Source: a virus
Virus record (IMG/VR): IMGVR_UViG_3300008117_006288
Coordinates: 1-38,941 of that record
Length of the DNA stretch: 38,941 nt
Strand: one strand, 5' to 3'
Part shown: piece after piece, positions 16,499 to 23,992 of the stretch
Position numbering within the stretch: position 1 is the stretch's first letter
Layout of the letters: the number at the start of each line of letters is the position of its first letter
Notes under the pieces: generated by a model
Told to the model about the DNA's origin: nothing
The model's database searches: none
The model's input: only the letters and a program-made list of their open reading frames with translations
Position numbers and translations under genes: made by a program

Positions 16499-16516
16499 GT
16501 GACTCATTATTCACTT
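16497..16516 (+). repeat. Perfect 6-bp hairpin over the in-frame stop
   Basis: AAGTGA (16497-16502) and TCACTT (16511-16516) are exact reverse complements around an 8-base loop. The 5' arm begins within the TAA and contains the GTG. The 5' arm lies in the 9-base excess, so the excess may have been copied from the downstream arm by a local template switch (inference). Confidence 0.65.
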
Positions 16517-18331
16517 TTGGATGGACTCAGTAAACCAGAACAAATAGCTAAAAGATGCCAAAAAATTGGATCTAAAGTTTGTGCAATCACAGATCACGGA
16601 ACAATATCTGGTGCTGTACAATTTTATTCTTCCATGAAGAAGAATGGTATAAAACCAATATTAGGATGTGAATTGTATATATCCAATAATGATTGTACAG
16701 TCAAAACTCCAGAAAATTCTAAATTAAGTCATTTTATAGTTTTGGCTAAAAACTATCATGGATGGAAATCTTTAATAAAAATTATTTCAAAGTCTAATAG
16801 TCCTGATATTTTTTATCACAAACCAAGAATAGATATAGATACTCTATTGCCGTATTTAGATGGTAATATTATTGGCTTTGCTGGTCATCTTGGATCGTTA
16901 GTAGCAAATAGTATAAAGAATAATGACTCCAACGCAACTATTAATCTTATTCAAAAACTCAAAGCTGGATTTGGAGAAAATAATTTTTTTCTTGAAGCAC
17001 AACTAATCGATCAAGAACAAAATAAGGACCAGATAGAACTTACTCAAGAAATTAGAAGATTGGCTAAAATAACCAATACTAAAATAATAGCAACTCCTGA
17101 TGCTCATTATTGTGAGTCTGATGATGCTGTTGATCAAAGAATTCTCTTGTGTAATAATTTAAAGACAACGTTAACAGACATTAACAGAAAACTAATTTCT
17201 GATGAAGAGACTCCAATGTCTTGTTTCTTTAAATCCGACAAATATCATATTCCTTCATTTGAAGAAATGACACAAATACATAATCAAGACGAATTAGAAC
17301 AAACCATAGAATTAGCATCTATGTGTGAAGATTATGACATTACAAATAAACCAATGTTGCCTTTGTTTAAGTGTCCGAACGATGATAATCCGGATGAATA
17401 TCTGAGACAATTATGTAGAAATGGCTGGAAAGAAAAGATTGCAAATATTATAGAACAAGATAAACAAGAAGAGTATGTCAATAGGATCAAATACGAACTA
17501 TCTGTTTTACAGGGTGCTGGTCTGTCTAGCTACTTTTTAATAGTGCAGGATATAGTTAACTACGTGGCCTCTAATGGTTGGCTTCCTGGGCCTGGAAGAG
17601 GTAGTGCGGCAGGGTGTCTTGTTTCATATTTGATAGGCATAACCAGTATAGATCCGATAAAAAATGATCTTATATTTGAGAGATTCTATAATGCTGGACG
17701 AAATACAGAGGATAGGGTATCCATGCCAGATATAGACGTTGACGTTCCTATCAATAAAAGAGAGGACGTTGTTGCATACATCAAAGATAAATATGGTCAT
17801 GATAAAGTATCTCAAATGATCACTTTTAATACTATGAAAGGAAGAGGAGCATTAAAAGAGGTCTTAAGAGTATACGGAAATATTTCTTTTGATGAAATGA
17901 ATAAAATAACCAAATACATCCCTGACGAAGCCAAGATAGCAGATGAATTGCAGGAAATGAAAGAGGAAACGGGAGAAGCATCTATTATACGATGGGCTTT
18001 AGAAAATAATGTTGACAAACTCAAGGAATGGTGTTATTTACTAGATGACGGGACGCTGTCCGGTCCTCTCGCTAAAAGATTTGAACAAGCGATTCGTTTA
18101 GAAGGAACAAAATCTAACCAATCAAAACACGCTGCTGGTGTTGTGATATCTCAAGAAAAGTTATCTGAAATATGCCCAATGGTTTATGATAATAAAAATA
18201 AACAGTTAATAGCTGGTATGGAAATGCAAGATCTTGAATCTTTAGGTGTAATCAAATTTGATATTCTTGGAATAGCAATGTTAGATAAAATTATGAATAT
18301 TTCCCAAATATTATCAGTAGAAGGAGTTTAA
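16499..18331 (+). CDS. dnaE: DNA polymerase III alpha, N-terminal part (PHP and palm)
   Basis: 610 residues from GTG 16499; with the leader, the PHP domain is complete. PHP metal residues visible after the stop: ITDHGTISGA (D-H), GCELYI (Glu), FAGHLGS (His), TPDAHY (D-x-H). With HVHS in the leader they form a probably metal-binding PHP, as in bacterial PolC and Thermus DnaE. The palm has GPGRGSAAG, then PDIDVDV with the two catalytic Asp, and the third Asp in IKFDILGI close to the C-terminus. The frame stops right after this third Asp, so fingers, HhH and OB-fold are missing and are encoded at 19200-20816. The last codons form the Shine-Dalgarno (AGAAGGAG) of the next gene. No intein splice residues at the end. 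Confidence 0.9.
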   Translation: MTHYSLLDGLSKPEQIAKRCQKIGSKVCAITDHGTISGAVQFYSSMKKNGIKPILGCELYISNNDCTVKTPENSKLSHFIVLAKNYHGWKSLIKIISKSNSPDIFYHKPRIDIDTLLPYLDGNIIGFAGHLGSLVANSIKNNDSNATINLIQKLKAGFGENNFFLEAQLIDQEQNKDQIELTQEIRRLAKITNTKIIATPDAHYCESDDAVDQRILLCNNLKTTLTDINRKLISDEETPMSCFFKSDKYHIPSFEEMTQIHNQDELEQTIELASMCEDYDITNKPMLPLFKCPNDDNPDEYLRQLCRNGWKEKIANIIEQDKQEEYVNRIKYELSVLQGAGLSSYFLIVQDIVNYVASNGWLPGPGRGSAAGCLVSYLIGITSIDPIKNDLIFERFYNAGRNTEDRVSMPDIDVDVPINKREDVVAYIKDKYGHDKVSQMITFNTMKGRGALKEVLRVYGNISFDEMNKITKYIPDEAKIADELQEMKEETGEASIIRWALENNVDKLKEWCYLLDDGTLSGPLAKRFEQAIRLEGTKSNQSKHAAGVVISQEKLSEICPMVYDNKNKQLIAGMEMQDLESLGVIKFDILGIAMLDKIMNISQILSVEGV

Positions 18332-18333
18332 TT

Positions 18334-18513
18334 ATGAATAAAGTATTTTCAGAATTAGCTGTCGGAGATAGATTCGAATTAAATGGAGTATCTTATATCA
18401 AGATTCAAGAAGTTAGAGTTAGTTGTTGCAGATCTATCAACGCTCAGGACGCTAACAATCCATCAACCAAAACATTCGTTCAAGCATCCACAACGGTGAC
18501 AATTAATGCCTAA
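18334..18513 (+). CDS. 59-residue conserved-looking phage protein inside the split dnaE
   Basis: Translation of ATG 18334 gives a 59-residue protein. It opens with VFSELAVGDRFELNGVSYIK, has the Cys pair SCCRSIN in the middle, and ends with T/S-rich strands (KTFVQASTTVTINA). The VGDRFELNGVSYIK beta hairpin and the CC-R-S-IN block resemble a small-protein type I recall from many tailed phages without known function (memory, not checked). It is preceded by AGAAGGAG seven bases upstream. Its stop overlaps the exonuclease start in ATGCCTAA. It is part of the cassette that separates the polymerase halves. Confidence 0.75.
   Translation: MNKVFSELAVGDRFELNGVSYIKIQEVRVSCCRSINAQDANNPSTKTFVQASTTVTINA
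18505..18513 (+). repeat. 9-base direct repeat AATGCCTAA, left copy
   Basis: Holds the exonuclease ATG and the TAA of the 59-residue gene. The identical nine bases occur at 19199-19207, exactly 694 bases downstream, at the far end of the exonuclease gene. This could mark a cassette boundary. Confidence 0.6.
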
Positions 18514-19207
18514 TTTTCAAAAAATATGTGTTTTCGACATGGAGACAGATGGAGTCAATCCGGATGTATGCAGTCCAGTACAAATTGCTGCGATTATTAT
18601 AGATCCAATAAAACTAGAGATAGTTAAAGACTCAGAGTTTAATATAAATCTTAAACCAGAACTTTTACAGGACAATACCGGCTATGCTTATGAAGATAGC
18701 GATGTGTTAGACTTTCACTCTAAAGTAAGAGGATGTTCTAAGGCGGCTATTCTTGATTCATGGAAGAAACATCAACCTCAAGAAGCCGGATGGAAGATGT
18801 TTGTTTCTTATTTGGAAATGTATCATACCAGATCAAATGGAAATAAAAAGTCCTGCTTTTCTGCACCAATCGCGGCAGGGTTCAATATTAATAGATTTGA
18901 TTTGAGAATCATTGAGAGATTAAGTAAAAAGTATGATAATCTAAATAAAGAAGGTAGATCTTCTCTATTTTATCCAAGAGATGTGATAGATGTTATGAAT
19001 TTACTATTTTATTGGTTTGAGTATAATAATGAATTAAAAAACTATACATTAGATAACTTAAGAGATTATCTTGGTATAGATAAAGAAAATGCTCATGATG
19101 CTCTAAAAGATGTTAAAGATACAGCAGAAATTATGATTAGATTTTTAAAACTACATAGAAATTTATCTAATAAGGTAAAATTTAAAGGATCTTTTATAAA
19201 TGCCTAA
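18506..19207 (+). CDS. DnaQ-like (DEDDh) 3'-5' proofreading exonuclease
   Basis: A 233-residue exonuclease. Exo I is VFDMETDG with D11 and E13. Exo II is AGFNINRFDLR with the catalytic Asp. Exo III is HDALKDVKDTAE near 198-210, a DEDDh-type arrangement with the His five residues before the Asp. It should remove misincorporated bases in trans for the polymerase, like epsilon in bacterial holoenzyme. It lies between the two polymerase genes, overlapping the 59-residue gene by 8 bases and the C-terminal polymerase gene by 8 bases, both times through the sequence ATGCCTAA. Equal expression of all three chains is therefore likely. Confidence 0.9.
   Translation: MPNFQKICVFDMETDGVNPDVCSPVQIAAIIIDPIKLEIVKDSEFNINLKPELLQDNTGYAYEDSDVLDFHSKVRGCSKAAILDSWKKHQPQEAGWKMFVSYLEMYHTRSNGNKKSCFSAPIAAGFNINRFDLRIIERLSKKYDNLNKEGRSSLFYPRDVIDVMNLLFYWFEYNNELKNYTLDNLRDYLGIDKENAHDALKDVKDTAEIMIRFLKLHRNLSNKVKFKGSFINA
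19199..19207 (+). repeat. 9-base direct repeat AATGCCTAA, right copy
   Basis: Identical to 18505-18513. It holds the exonuclease TAA and the ATG of the C-terminal polymerase fragment, so the exonuclease gene is exactly spanned by the repeat pair. Confidence 0.6.
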
Positions 19208-20816
19208 ATGGTCATTTGATTGTGGATGTTGTTTCGATATAATAGGATCATCTGGAAATAAACATAAGCTTGTTTTTTCTCCAAAAATAGAGTCTATTAA
19301 TCTATCATGTTCCAAAACATGGGAGCTTATTTCTTCTGGTAATACTAAAGGTTGCTTTCAGTTAGAGTCCAGACTTGGACAAATGATGGCAAAAAAATTA
19401 AAACCAGAAAATATAGAACAATTATCGGGTCTTATTAGTATCTTAAGACCAGGATGTCTAGAGGCTATCAGAGACGGCAAAAGCGTAACAAATCATTATA
19501 TAGATAAAAAGAATGGATTAGAATCCATAAATTATTTTCATGAATCTCTTGAAAGATCTTTAAGTACAACATATGGAGAAATGATTTATCAAGAACAAGC
19601 TATGTCAATAGCTAAAGACTTAGCTGGATTCGATTTGCAAGAAGCTGATTCGTTAAGAAAAGCCATTGGTAAGAAAAAACCAGAAGAAATGGCCAAGGTT
19701 AAACAAAAGTTTTTAGATGGAGCAAAAAAACTAGGAATTGTAAATATACAAGAAGCAGAAGAAATTTTCGGCTGGATCGAAAAAAGTCAAAGATATTCCT
19801 TTAATAAGTCTCACGGCATATCGTATGCAATGAACGCATATTTATCTGCTTATGCAAAAGCTCATTTTCCTGAGGCATTTTTTGTATCCTATTTAAAATT
19901 TGCCAAAGACAAAATAGATCCTCAACAGGAAATAAAAGAATTAATTAAGAACGCAAGCGAAATGGATATTTCTGTTTGCTTACCAGATTTAAGATTAAAG
20001 AATCCTAACTTCGGAATCTTTGATAATAAAATTTATTTTGGTTTAACAGACATAAAAGGTGTCGGAGACTCTGTATTCGCTAAAATCCTAGATATTTGCG
20101 TAAATATAGATTTGTATAAGCTAGGATGGATAGACCTTTTAATAAAGCTGTTGCTCAATATCAACTCTATAGCAGCTAAAGCTCTGATTTCTAGTGGAGC
20201 TATTGATTATTTATCTAAGAATAGAACAGAAATGTTATTTGAGCTTGATATTATTAGCTCTCTAACCAAAAAAGAGATAGAATATGCTATTATAGTGACC
20301 AAAAACACAACGTCTGTAAAAGATATATTAAGTTATTTACTAAACCACCCCAAGGTTAATCTAAAGAGAAAACAAATAATACAAGGATTATTACAGAGTA
20401 TTAATAAACCACCATATTCTTTAATAGATAAAATAGAATGGCTAGCAGACACAGAGGCTTCGTTGCTTGGAACTGCGATATCTTGTTCTAAGTTAGATAG
20501 TTATGATATAGATATGACTAATGTAGATTGTAGAGCATTTAAAAATAATGATAGTACTTCTAATATTGTCATTGCTGGTGAAATCACAAATATTAATGTC
20601 ATAAAAACTAAAAAGGGTAAATTATCTGGACAGGAGATGTCTTTTGTTTCAATAGAAGATCAAACAGGCTCATTAGATTCTGTTATCTTTTTTCCAGAAA
20701 CATATGCAAAATATAAGCATCATTTATTCGAAAACAATATTTTGATTTTTGTGGGAAATAAAAGCAAGACCAAGGATGGGCTAGTCGTAGATAAATGTTT
20801 TGTTCCCAGGTCTTGA
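19200..20816 (+). CDS. dnaE: DNA polymerase III alpha, C-terminal part (fingers, HhH, OB-fold)
   Basis: 538 residues completing the polymerase started at 16451. From about residue 38 it aligns with DnaE directly downstream of the palm: KTWELISSGNTKGCFQLES, ISILRPGCLEA, GEMIYQEQAMSIAKDLAG, LRKAIGKKKPEEMAK and YSFNKSHGISYAMNAYLSAY (fingers). FGLTDIKGVGDSV is the HhH DNA-binding motif. The OB-fold begins IVIAGEITNINVIKTKKG. It ends after the OB-fold, so the tau-binding tail is absent; I see no clear clamp-binding motif. The first 30 residues (MPKWSFDCGCCFDI) are not part of standard DnaE and may be a docking tag. The site of the cyanobacterial DnaE split intein (at FNKSH) is uninterrupted. The -35 of the ssb promoter overlaps its stop. 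Confidence 0.92.
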   Translation: MPKWSFDCGCCFDIIGSSGNKHKLVFSPKIESINLSCSKTWELISSGNTKGCFQLESRLGQMMAKKLKPENIEQLSGLISILRPGCLEAIRDGKSVTNHYIDKKNGLESINYFHESLERSLSTTYGEMIYQEQAMSIAKDLAGFDLQEADSLRKAIGKKKPEEMAKVKQKFLDGAKKLGIVNIQEAEEIFGWIEKSQRYSFNKSHGISYAMNAYLSAYAKAHFPEAFFVSYLKFAKDKIDPQQEIKELIKNASEMDISVCLPDLRLKNPNFGIFDNKIYFGLTDIKGVGDSVFAKILDICVNIDLYKLGWIDLLIKLLLNINSIAAKALISSGAIDYLSKNRTEMLFELDIISSLTKKEIEYAIIVTKNTTSVKDILSYLLNHPKVNLKRKQIIQGLLQSINKPPYSLIDKIEWLADTEASLLGTAISCSKLDSYDIDMTNVDCRAFKNNDSTSNIVIAGEITNINVIKTKKGKLSGQEMSFVSIEDQTGSLDSVIFFPETYAKYKHHLFENNILIFVGNKSKTKDGLVVDKCFVPRS

Positions 20817-20841
20817 CATTCTTGTCCGACCGGGCTATAAT
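20813..20841 (+). promoter_or_regulatory. Perfect-consensus sigma70 promoter for ssb
   Basis: TTGACA (20813-20818), a 17-base spacer, then TATAAT (20836-20841). Both hexamers and the spacing are exactly consensus, rare in any genome. The spacer is GC-rich amid AT-rich surroundings, so this is unlikely to be chance. Transcription should start near 20848, about 39 bases before the ssb ATG. It implies use of host RNA polymerase. Confidence 0.88.
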
Positions 20842-20886
20842 AGCTGTGTGAGTTGAATTTGTACTTTATTTTTGAGGAGATTTGAT

Positions 20887-21252
20887 ATGAATATCACTTT
20901 GTTAAAGGGTAATCTTGCTAGGGATCCAGAGTTAAGGACAGTTTCTGCTGGAGGTAAGCAAACTTCTGTTGTGAATTTTACGGTTGCTACTTCTAGGGAA
21001 TACACAAAGGCTAATGGGGAGAAGGATAAGATTACATCTTTTATTAATTGCGAAGCTTGGGATAGTGGTGCTGATGTAATTGCCGCTTCATTTAAGAAGG
21101 GTGATTTAGTTTTGATTGAAGGCTCTTTGAGAAATGATTCGTGGGAAAAGGATGGAGTAAAGCATAGTACTCTAAAGGTACGAGTAAATAACTTTTCCAA
21201 GATCACCAAGTTATCAAAGAATAACCAATCTGAGGAAGCTGTTGCATTTTAA
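20887..21252 (+). CDS. ssb: Single-stranded DNA-binding protein
   Basis: A 121-residue OB-fold SSB: MNITLLKGNLARDPELR, VNFTVATSREY, FINCEAWDSGADVIAASF, GDLVLIEGSLRNDSWEKDG and the strand KVRVNNF follow the bacterial SSB pattern. The usual long Gly/Pro tail is short and the end (NNQSEEAVAF) differs from DDDIPF but keeps acidic residues and a terminal Phe. ATG 20887 is chosen over TTG 20872 because GAGGAG lies seven bases upstream. All 13 Lys codons are AAG and none AAA, unlike neighbours, where AAA dominates. With its own promoter and terminator it is a stand-alone, probably highly expressed unit. It coats ssDNA at the fork. Confidence 0.95.
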   Translation: MNITLLKGNLARDPELRTVSAGGKQTSVVNFTVATSREYTKANGEKDKITSFINCEAWDSGADVIAASFKKGDLVLIEGSLRNDSWEKDGVKHSTLKVRVNNFSKITKLSKNNQSEEAVAF

Positions 21253-21275
21253 TAATCTAATTAAATAGGACTGAA

Positions 21276-21318
21276 TGTAAAAAAATAATAGGGGTTGCAA
21301 GACCCCTTTTATTTTACA
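21276..21318 (+). terminator. Rho-independent terminator after ssb
   Basis: The core stem AGGGGT (21290-21295), loop TGCAAG and ACCCCT (21302-21307) is followed by TTTATTTTA. The A-rich 5' flank also pairs with the T-rich 3' flank, ending in TGT...ACA, so the structure could work in both directions. It lies 24 bases after the ssb stop and isolates ssb from the glycosyltransferase operon. Confidence 0.85.
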
Positions 21319-21329
21319 TCTTATCAAAC

Positions 21330-22994
21330 ATGAAACAAAAATTAAAAGTATTAATGTGTTCTGAGGCCAGCTTTATTAACTCTGGTTTTGGTAATTATAC
21401 TAGAGAACTTTTAACAAGATTACATAAAACAAATAAGTATGAAATAGCAGAATTTGCCTCATACGGAATGGTTAATGATCCAAGAGATAGGAATATACAC
21501 TGGAAATATTATGCCAATGCAGTAAGAGACAATGACCCAAGAGCACAAGAATACTCTTCGCGATCAGATAATCAATTTGGAAGATGGAGATTTGATAAAG
21601 TATTGCTAGATTTCCGTCCAAATGTTGTCATTGATATCAGAGATTATTGGATGAACCATTATCAGTCTCAGTCGCCTCTAAGACCATTTTTTAATTGGGT
21701 TCTGATGCCCACAGTTGACTCTGCACCACAACAAGAATCATGGATAGACACATTTTTACATGCCGATGCTGTGTTTACTTATTCTGATTGGGGAGCGCAA
21801 ATTCTCCAACAACAAAGCAACAATAAGATCAATTATGTTGGAACAGCATCTCCTGGTGTTGATCTGGAAACATTTTGCATGAAACCCAACAGGGAATTAA
21901 TTAAAGCAAAATATGGCTTACCACAAGATAGTTTTGTTATTGGTTCGGTGATGAGGAATCAAAAAAGAAAATTAATACCGGAATTGTTAGTAGCTTTTAG
22001 ACAACTATTAAACGAATTAGAAAATGATAATAGTCCTTTAGCTAATAAGACATATTTATATTTACATACAAGCTATCCTGATGCCGGATGGGATATACCA
22101 GAACTTTTAAGACAAAATAGACTCTTAAATAAGGTTTATTTTTCTTATCATTGCTCTAAATGTCAGTCAACACACTCAGAAGTATATACTCATCCGTGTA
22201 AGGTTTGTAAAAATTGTCTTGAATCAACAAGTAGATTTACTTCTGTAACAAATGGTGTTTCAAATGAAACATTATCTGATATATATAATATGCTAGATAT
22301 TTATGTTCAATATGCTATTTGTGAAGGATTCGGTATGCCTCAAGTAGAGGCTGGTGCTTGTGGTGTCCCCATAGCAACAGTAAATTATAGCGCAATGGAA
22401 GACGTTGTACATAAATTAAATGCTCATCCAGTTAAGATTAAATCATATTTTAAAGAATTAGAAACAAAAGCTATTAGAGTTTATCCAGATAATAATGATC
22501 TGGTGAAATTCATTCTCAAGTTTATGAGGCAAACCAAAAGCAGACAAGAAGAAAAAAGAAAAGAAACAAGAAAATTAACAGAAAAACATTATAATTGGGA
22601 TAATATTAGTAAAATATGGGAAACATTTTTAGATTCAGAAATGCTATTTACCGCTAAGAGAAATTGGGACGATCCTCCAAAATATTTGCAGTCAATTCAA
22701 CAAAATATGCAGAATCCACCAAAGGATAATTTTATGTCTGTGTATTCTGTATGCTCAAATAATCTTGGAGATCCTTCATTTTTTGGAACATCTTTATGTT
22801 TGGATATTTTAAAGGATGCAGACTACGGCTTTGTTCAGAATGGTATGAATTTTTCTGGAACAGATATCAGCCAGACATACAAGCACCTACAAATACTTAT
22901 AGATAATCATAATCAAGCAGAGTATGCCAGATCGTCTAAAATGTTATTTAATGAAGATTTTATCGAATACTCAAATATAAAAAGTAATACATGA
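21330..22994 (+). CDS. GT4-like glycosyltransferase with inserted zinc ribbon
   Basis: A 554-residue GT-B enzyme. The start KVLMCSEASFINSGFGNYTRELL is a typical Gly-rich nucleotide-sugar N-domain, VIGSVMRNQKRKLIPELL begins the second Rossmann domain, and EGFGMPQVEAGACGVP (about 332-347) is the GT4 donor-binding E-x7-E block. Between them, at about 272-297, four to five cysteines (HCSKC, then CKVCKNC) form a zinc-ribbon insertion. I recall such insertions in some phage glycosyltransferases. The C-terminal 120 residues after the GT fold are unassigned. It probably glycosylates virion proteins or host surface polymers. No promoter is visible between the ssb terminator and this ATG. Its stop overlaps the next start. 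Confidence 0.85.
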   Translation: MKQKLKVLMCSEASFINSGFGNYTRELLTRLHKTNKYEIAEFASYGMVNDPRDRNIHWKYYANAVRDNDPRAQEYSSRSDNQFGRWRFDKVLLDFRPNVVIDIRDYWMNHYQSQSPLRPFFNWVLMPTVDSAPQQESWIDTFLHADAVFTYSDWGAQILQQQSNNKINYVGTASPGVDLETFCMKPNRELIKAKYGLPQDSFVIGSVMRNQKRKLIPELLVAFRQLLNELENDNSPLANKTYLYLHTSYPDAGWDIPELLRQNRLLNKVYFSYHCSKCQSTHSEVYTHPCKVCKNCLESTSRFTSVTNGVSNETLSDIYNMLDIYVQYAICEGFGMPQVEAGACGVPIATVNYSAMEDVVHKLNAHPVKIKSYFKELETKAIRVYPDNNDLVKFILKFMRQTKSRQEEKRKETRKLTEKHYNWDNISKIWETFLDSEMLFTAKRNWDDPPKYLQSIQQNMQNPPKDNFMSVYSVCSNNLGDPSFFGTSLCLDILKDADYGFVQNGMNFSGTDISQTYKHLQILIDNHNQAEYARSSKMLFNEDFIEYSNIKSNT

Positions 22995-23992
22995 TGAAAA
23001 TACTATATATAGGACCGTATAGAAATGAGCTATCCATAGGTCATGCATCAAGAAATATCGTTTCTTCATTATCAAAAAATAATGATTTGACGATTAGACA
23101 TATTTATATCCAGAATAATAATGATTATAAAATAAATGATAGCTTATTAGATCTAGAAAAGCAAGATATAGAAGGATATTATGATATTATCATTCAACAT
23201 TCTACCCCGTATCTGCTAGCCACATATAAAAATTTGAATATAACAAATAAAAATATAGCCATACCAATCATAAATAAAACCATTAATAAGTACCAATACA
23301 ACAGTACCTTGTCTGGATTTGACCAAATTCTTATAGACGATAAAGTGACTCAAGCTATTCTGACTCAATCCTATAATATAAGTAATGTCAAGTTATTTAA
23401 TTATGATACTAAAAATGACAGCACTAATAAAATCAACTTAGATATACATAATCAAAATAAAAAATTCTATTTTATTGGATCATTCAGCCATAATAAAAGA
23501 ATGATAAAACTGATTATTACTAGTTTTTATGTAGCATTTAGTTCAGAGTCAGACATATCATTAATTCTGTTTATTACAGATAATTCTGATAGCGTTAAAC
23601 AAGAACTACAAAAATTTATTGATGATCTTAAAAAAGAATTAAACATCTTAACTAATAATTATGCTCATAAAATTATAGTTAAAATGTTATCAGATGATGA
23701 GGTACTATCCATACATAACAGTTGTGATATCTATATTTCTCTACACAATTCTGGAATAGAATCAAATATACATAAAAGTATTGCAGAAAAATATGACAAT
23801 TCTATTATAGATGAATCCAATACGAACATGGTCTATGATATTGTTCCAGGATATGGTGATAGTTATTTTTTTGGTGAACTAACACTAAACACAAATGTCA
23901 CATCTGTGTCAGAATCGATGATTCGTGCTGTGCAAAACAAAACCATTCATAGTAATACTACTGAAACCATAGATCAAATTTTATGTCCATAA
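22991..23992 (+). CDS. GT-B-like glycosyltransferase, diverged
   Basis: A 333-residue protein that opens MKILYIGPYRNELSIGHASR, the Gly-rich N-domain start of GT-B enzymes. It continues with KKFYFIGSFSHNKRMIKLI as the linker to the second domain and has DIYISLHNSGIESNIHKSIA where GT4 enzymes have their acidic donor-binding helix. The classical E-x7-E motif is not evident, so activity is uncertain. ATG 22991 overlaps the preceding TGA; the second ATG at 22994 is equally possible. Asn, Ile and Tyr are very frequent, reflecting AT pressure. Cytoplasmic. Confidence 0.65.
   Translation: MMKILYIGPYRNELSIGHASRNIVSSLSKNNDLTIRHIYIQNNNDYKINDSLLDLEKQDIEGYYDIIIQHSTPYLLATYKNLNITNKNIAIPIINKTINKYQYNSTLSGFDQILIDDKVTQAILTQSYNISNVKLFNYDTKNDSTNKINLDIHNQNKKFYFIGSFSHNKRMIKLIITSFYVAFSSESDISLILFITDNSDSVKQELQKFIDDLKKELNILTNNYAHKIIVKMLSDDEVLSIHNSCDIYISLHNSGIESNIHKSIAEKYDNSIIDESNTNMVYDIVPGYGDSYFFGELTLNTNVTSVSESMIRAVQNKTIHSNTTETIDQILCP

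Noticed and set aside
16488-16510. T4 gene 60-style hop between the two CAT codons (16491 and 16505)
   Set aside because: Such a hop would give H-x-H-Y-S and lose two residues of the conserved H-S-x-Y-S spacing. Removing exactly nine bases fits better, but that lacks matched take-off and landing codons, so classical hopping is not favoured.
16451-18331. Alternative genetic code (TAA read as sense) to explain the polymerase stop
   Set aside because: TAA cleanly ends many neighbouring genes, including nrdA, dut, phoH, ssb and the helicase. TGA and TAG also end genes. A genome-wide reassignment does not fit; only a local event would.
18250-19320. Split intein joining the polymerase halves
   Set aside because: The first chain ends SQILSVEGV with no intein N-motif, and the second has no C-terminal His-Asn before Cys/Ser at the junction. 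The known cyanobacterial site (before FNKSH) is uninterrupted.
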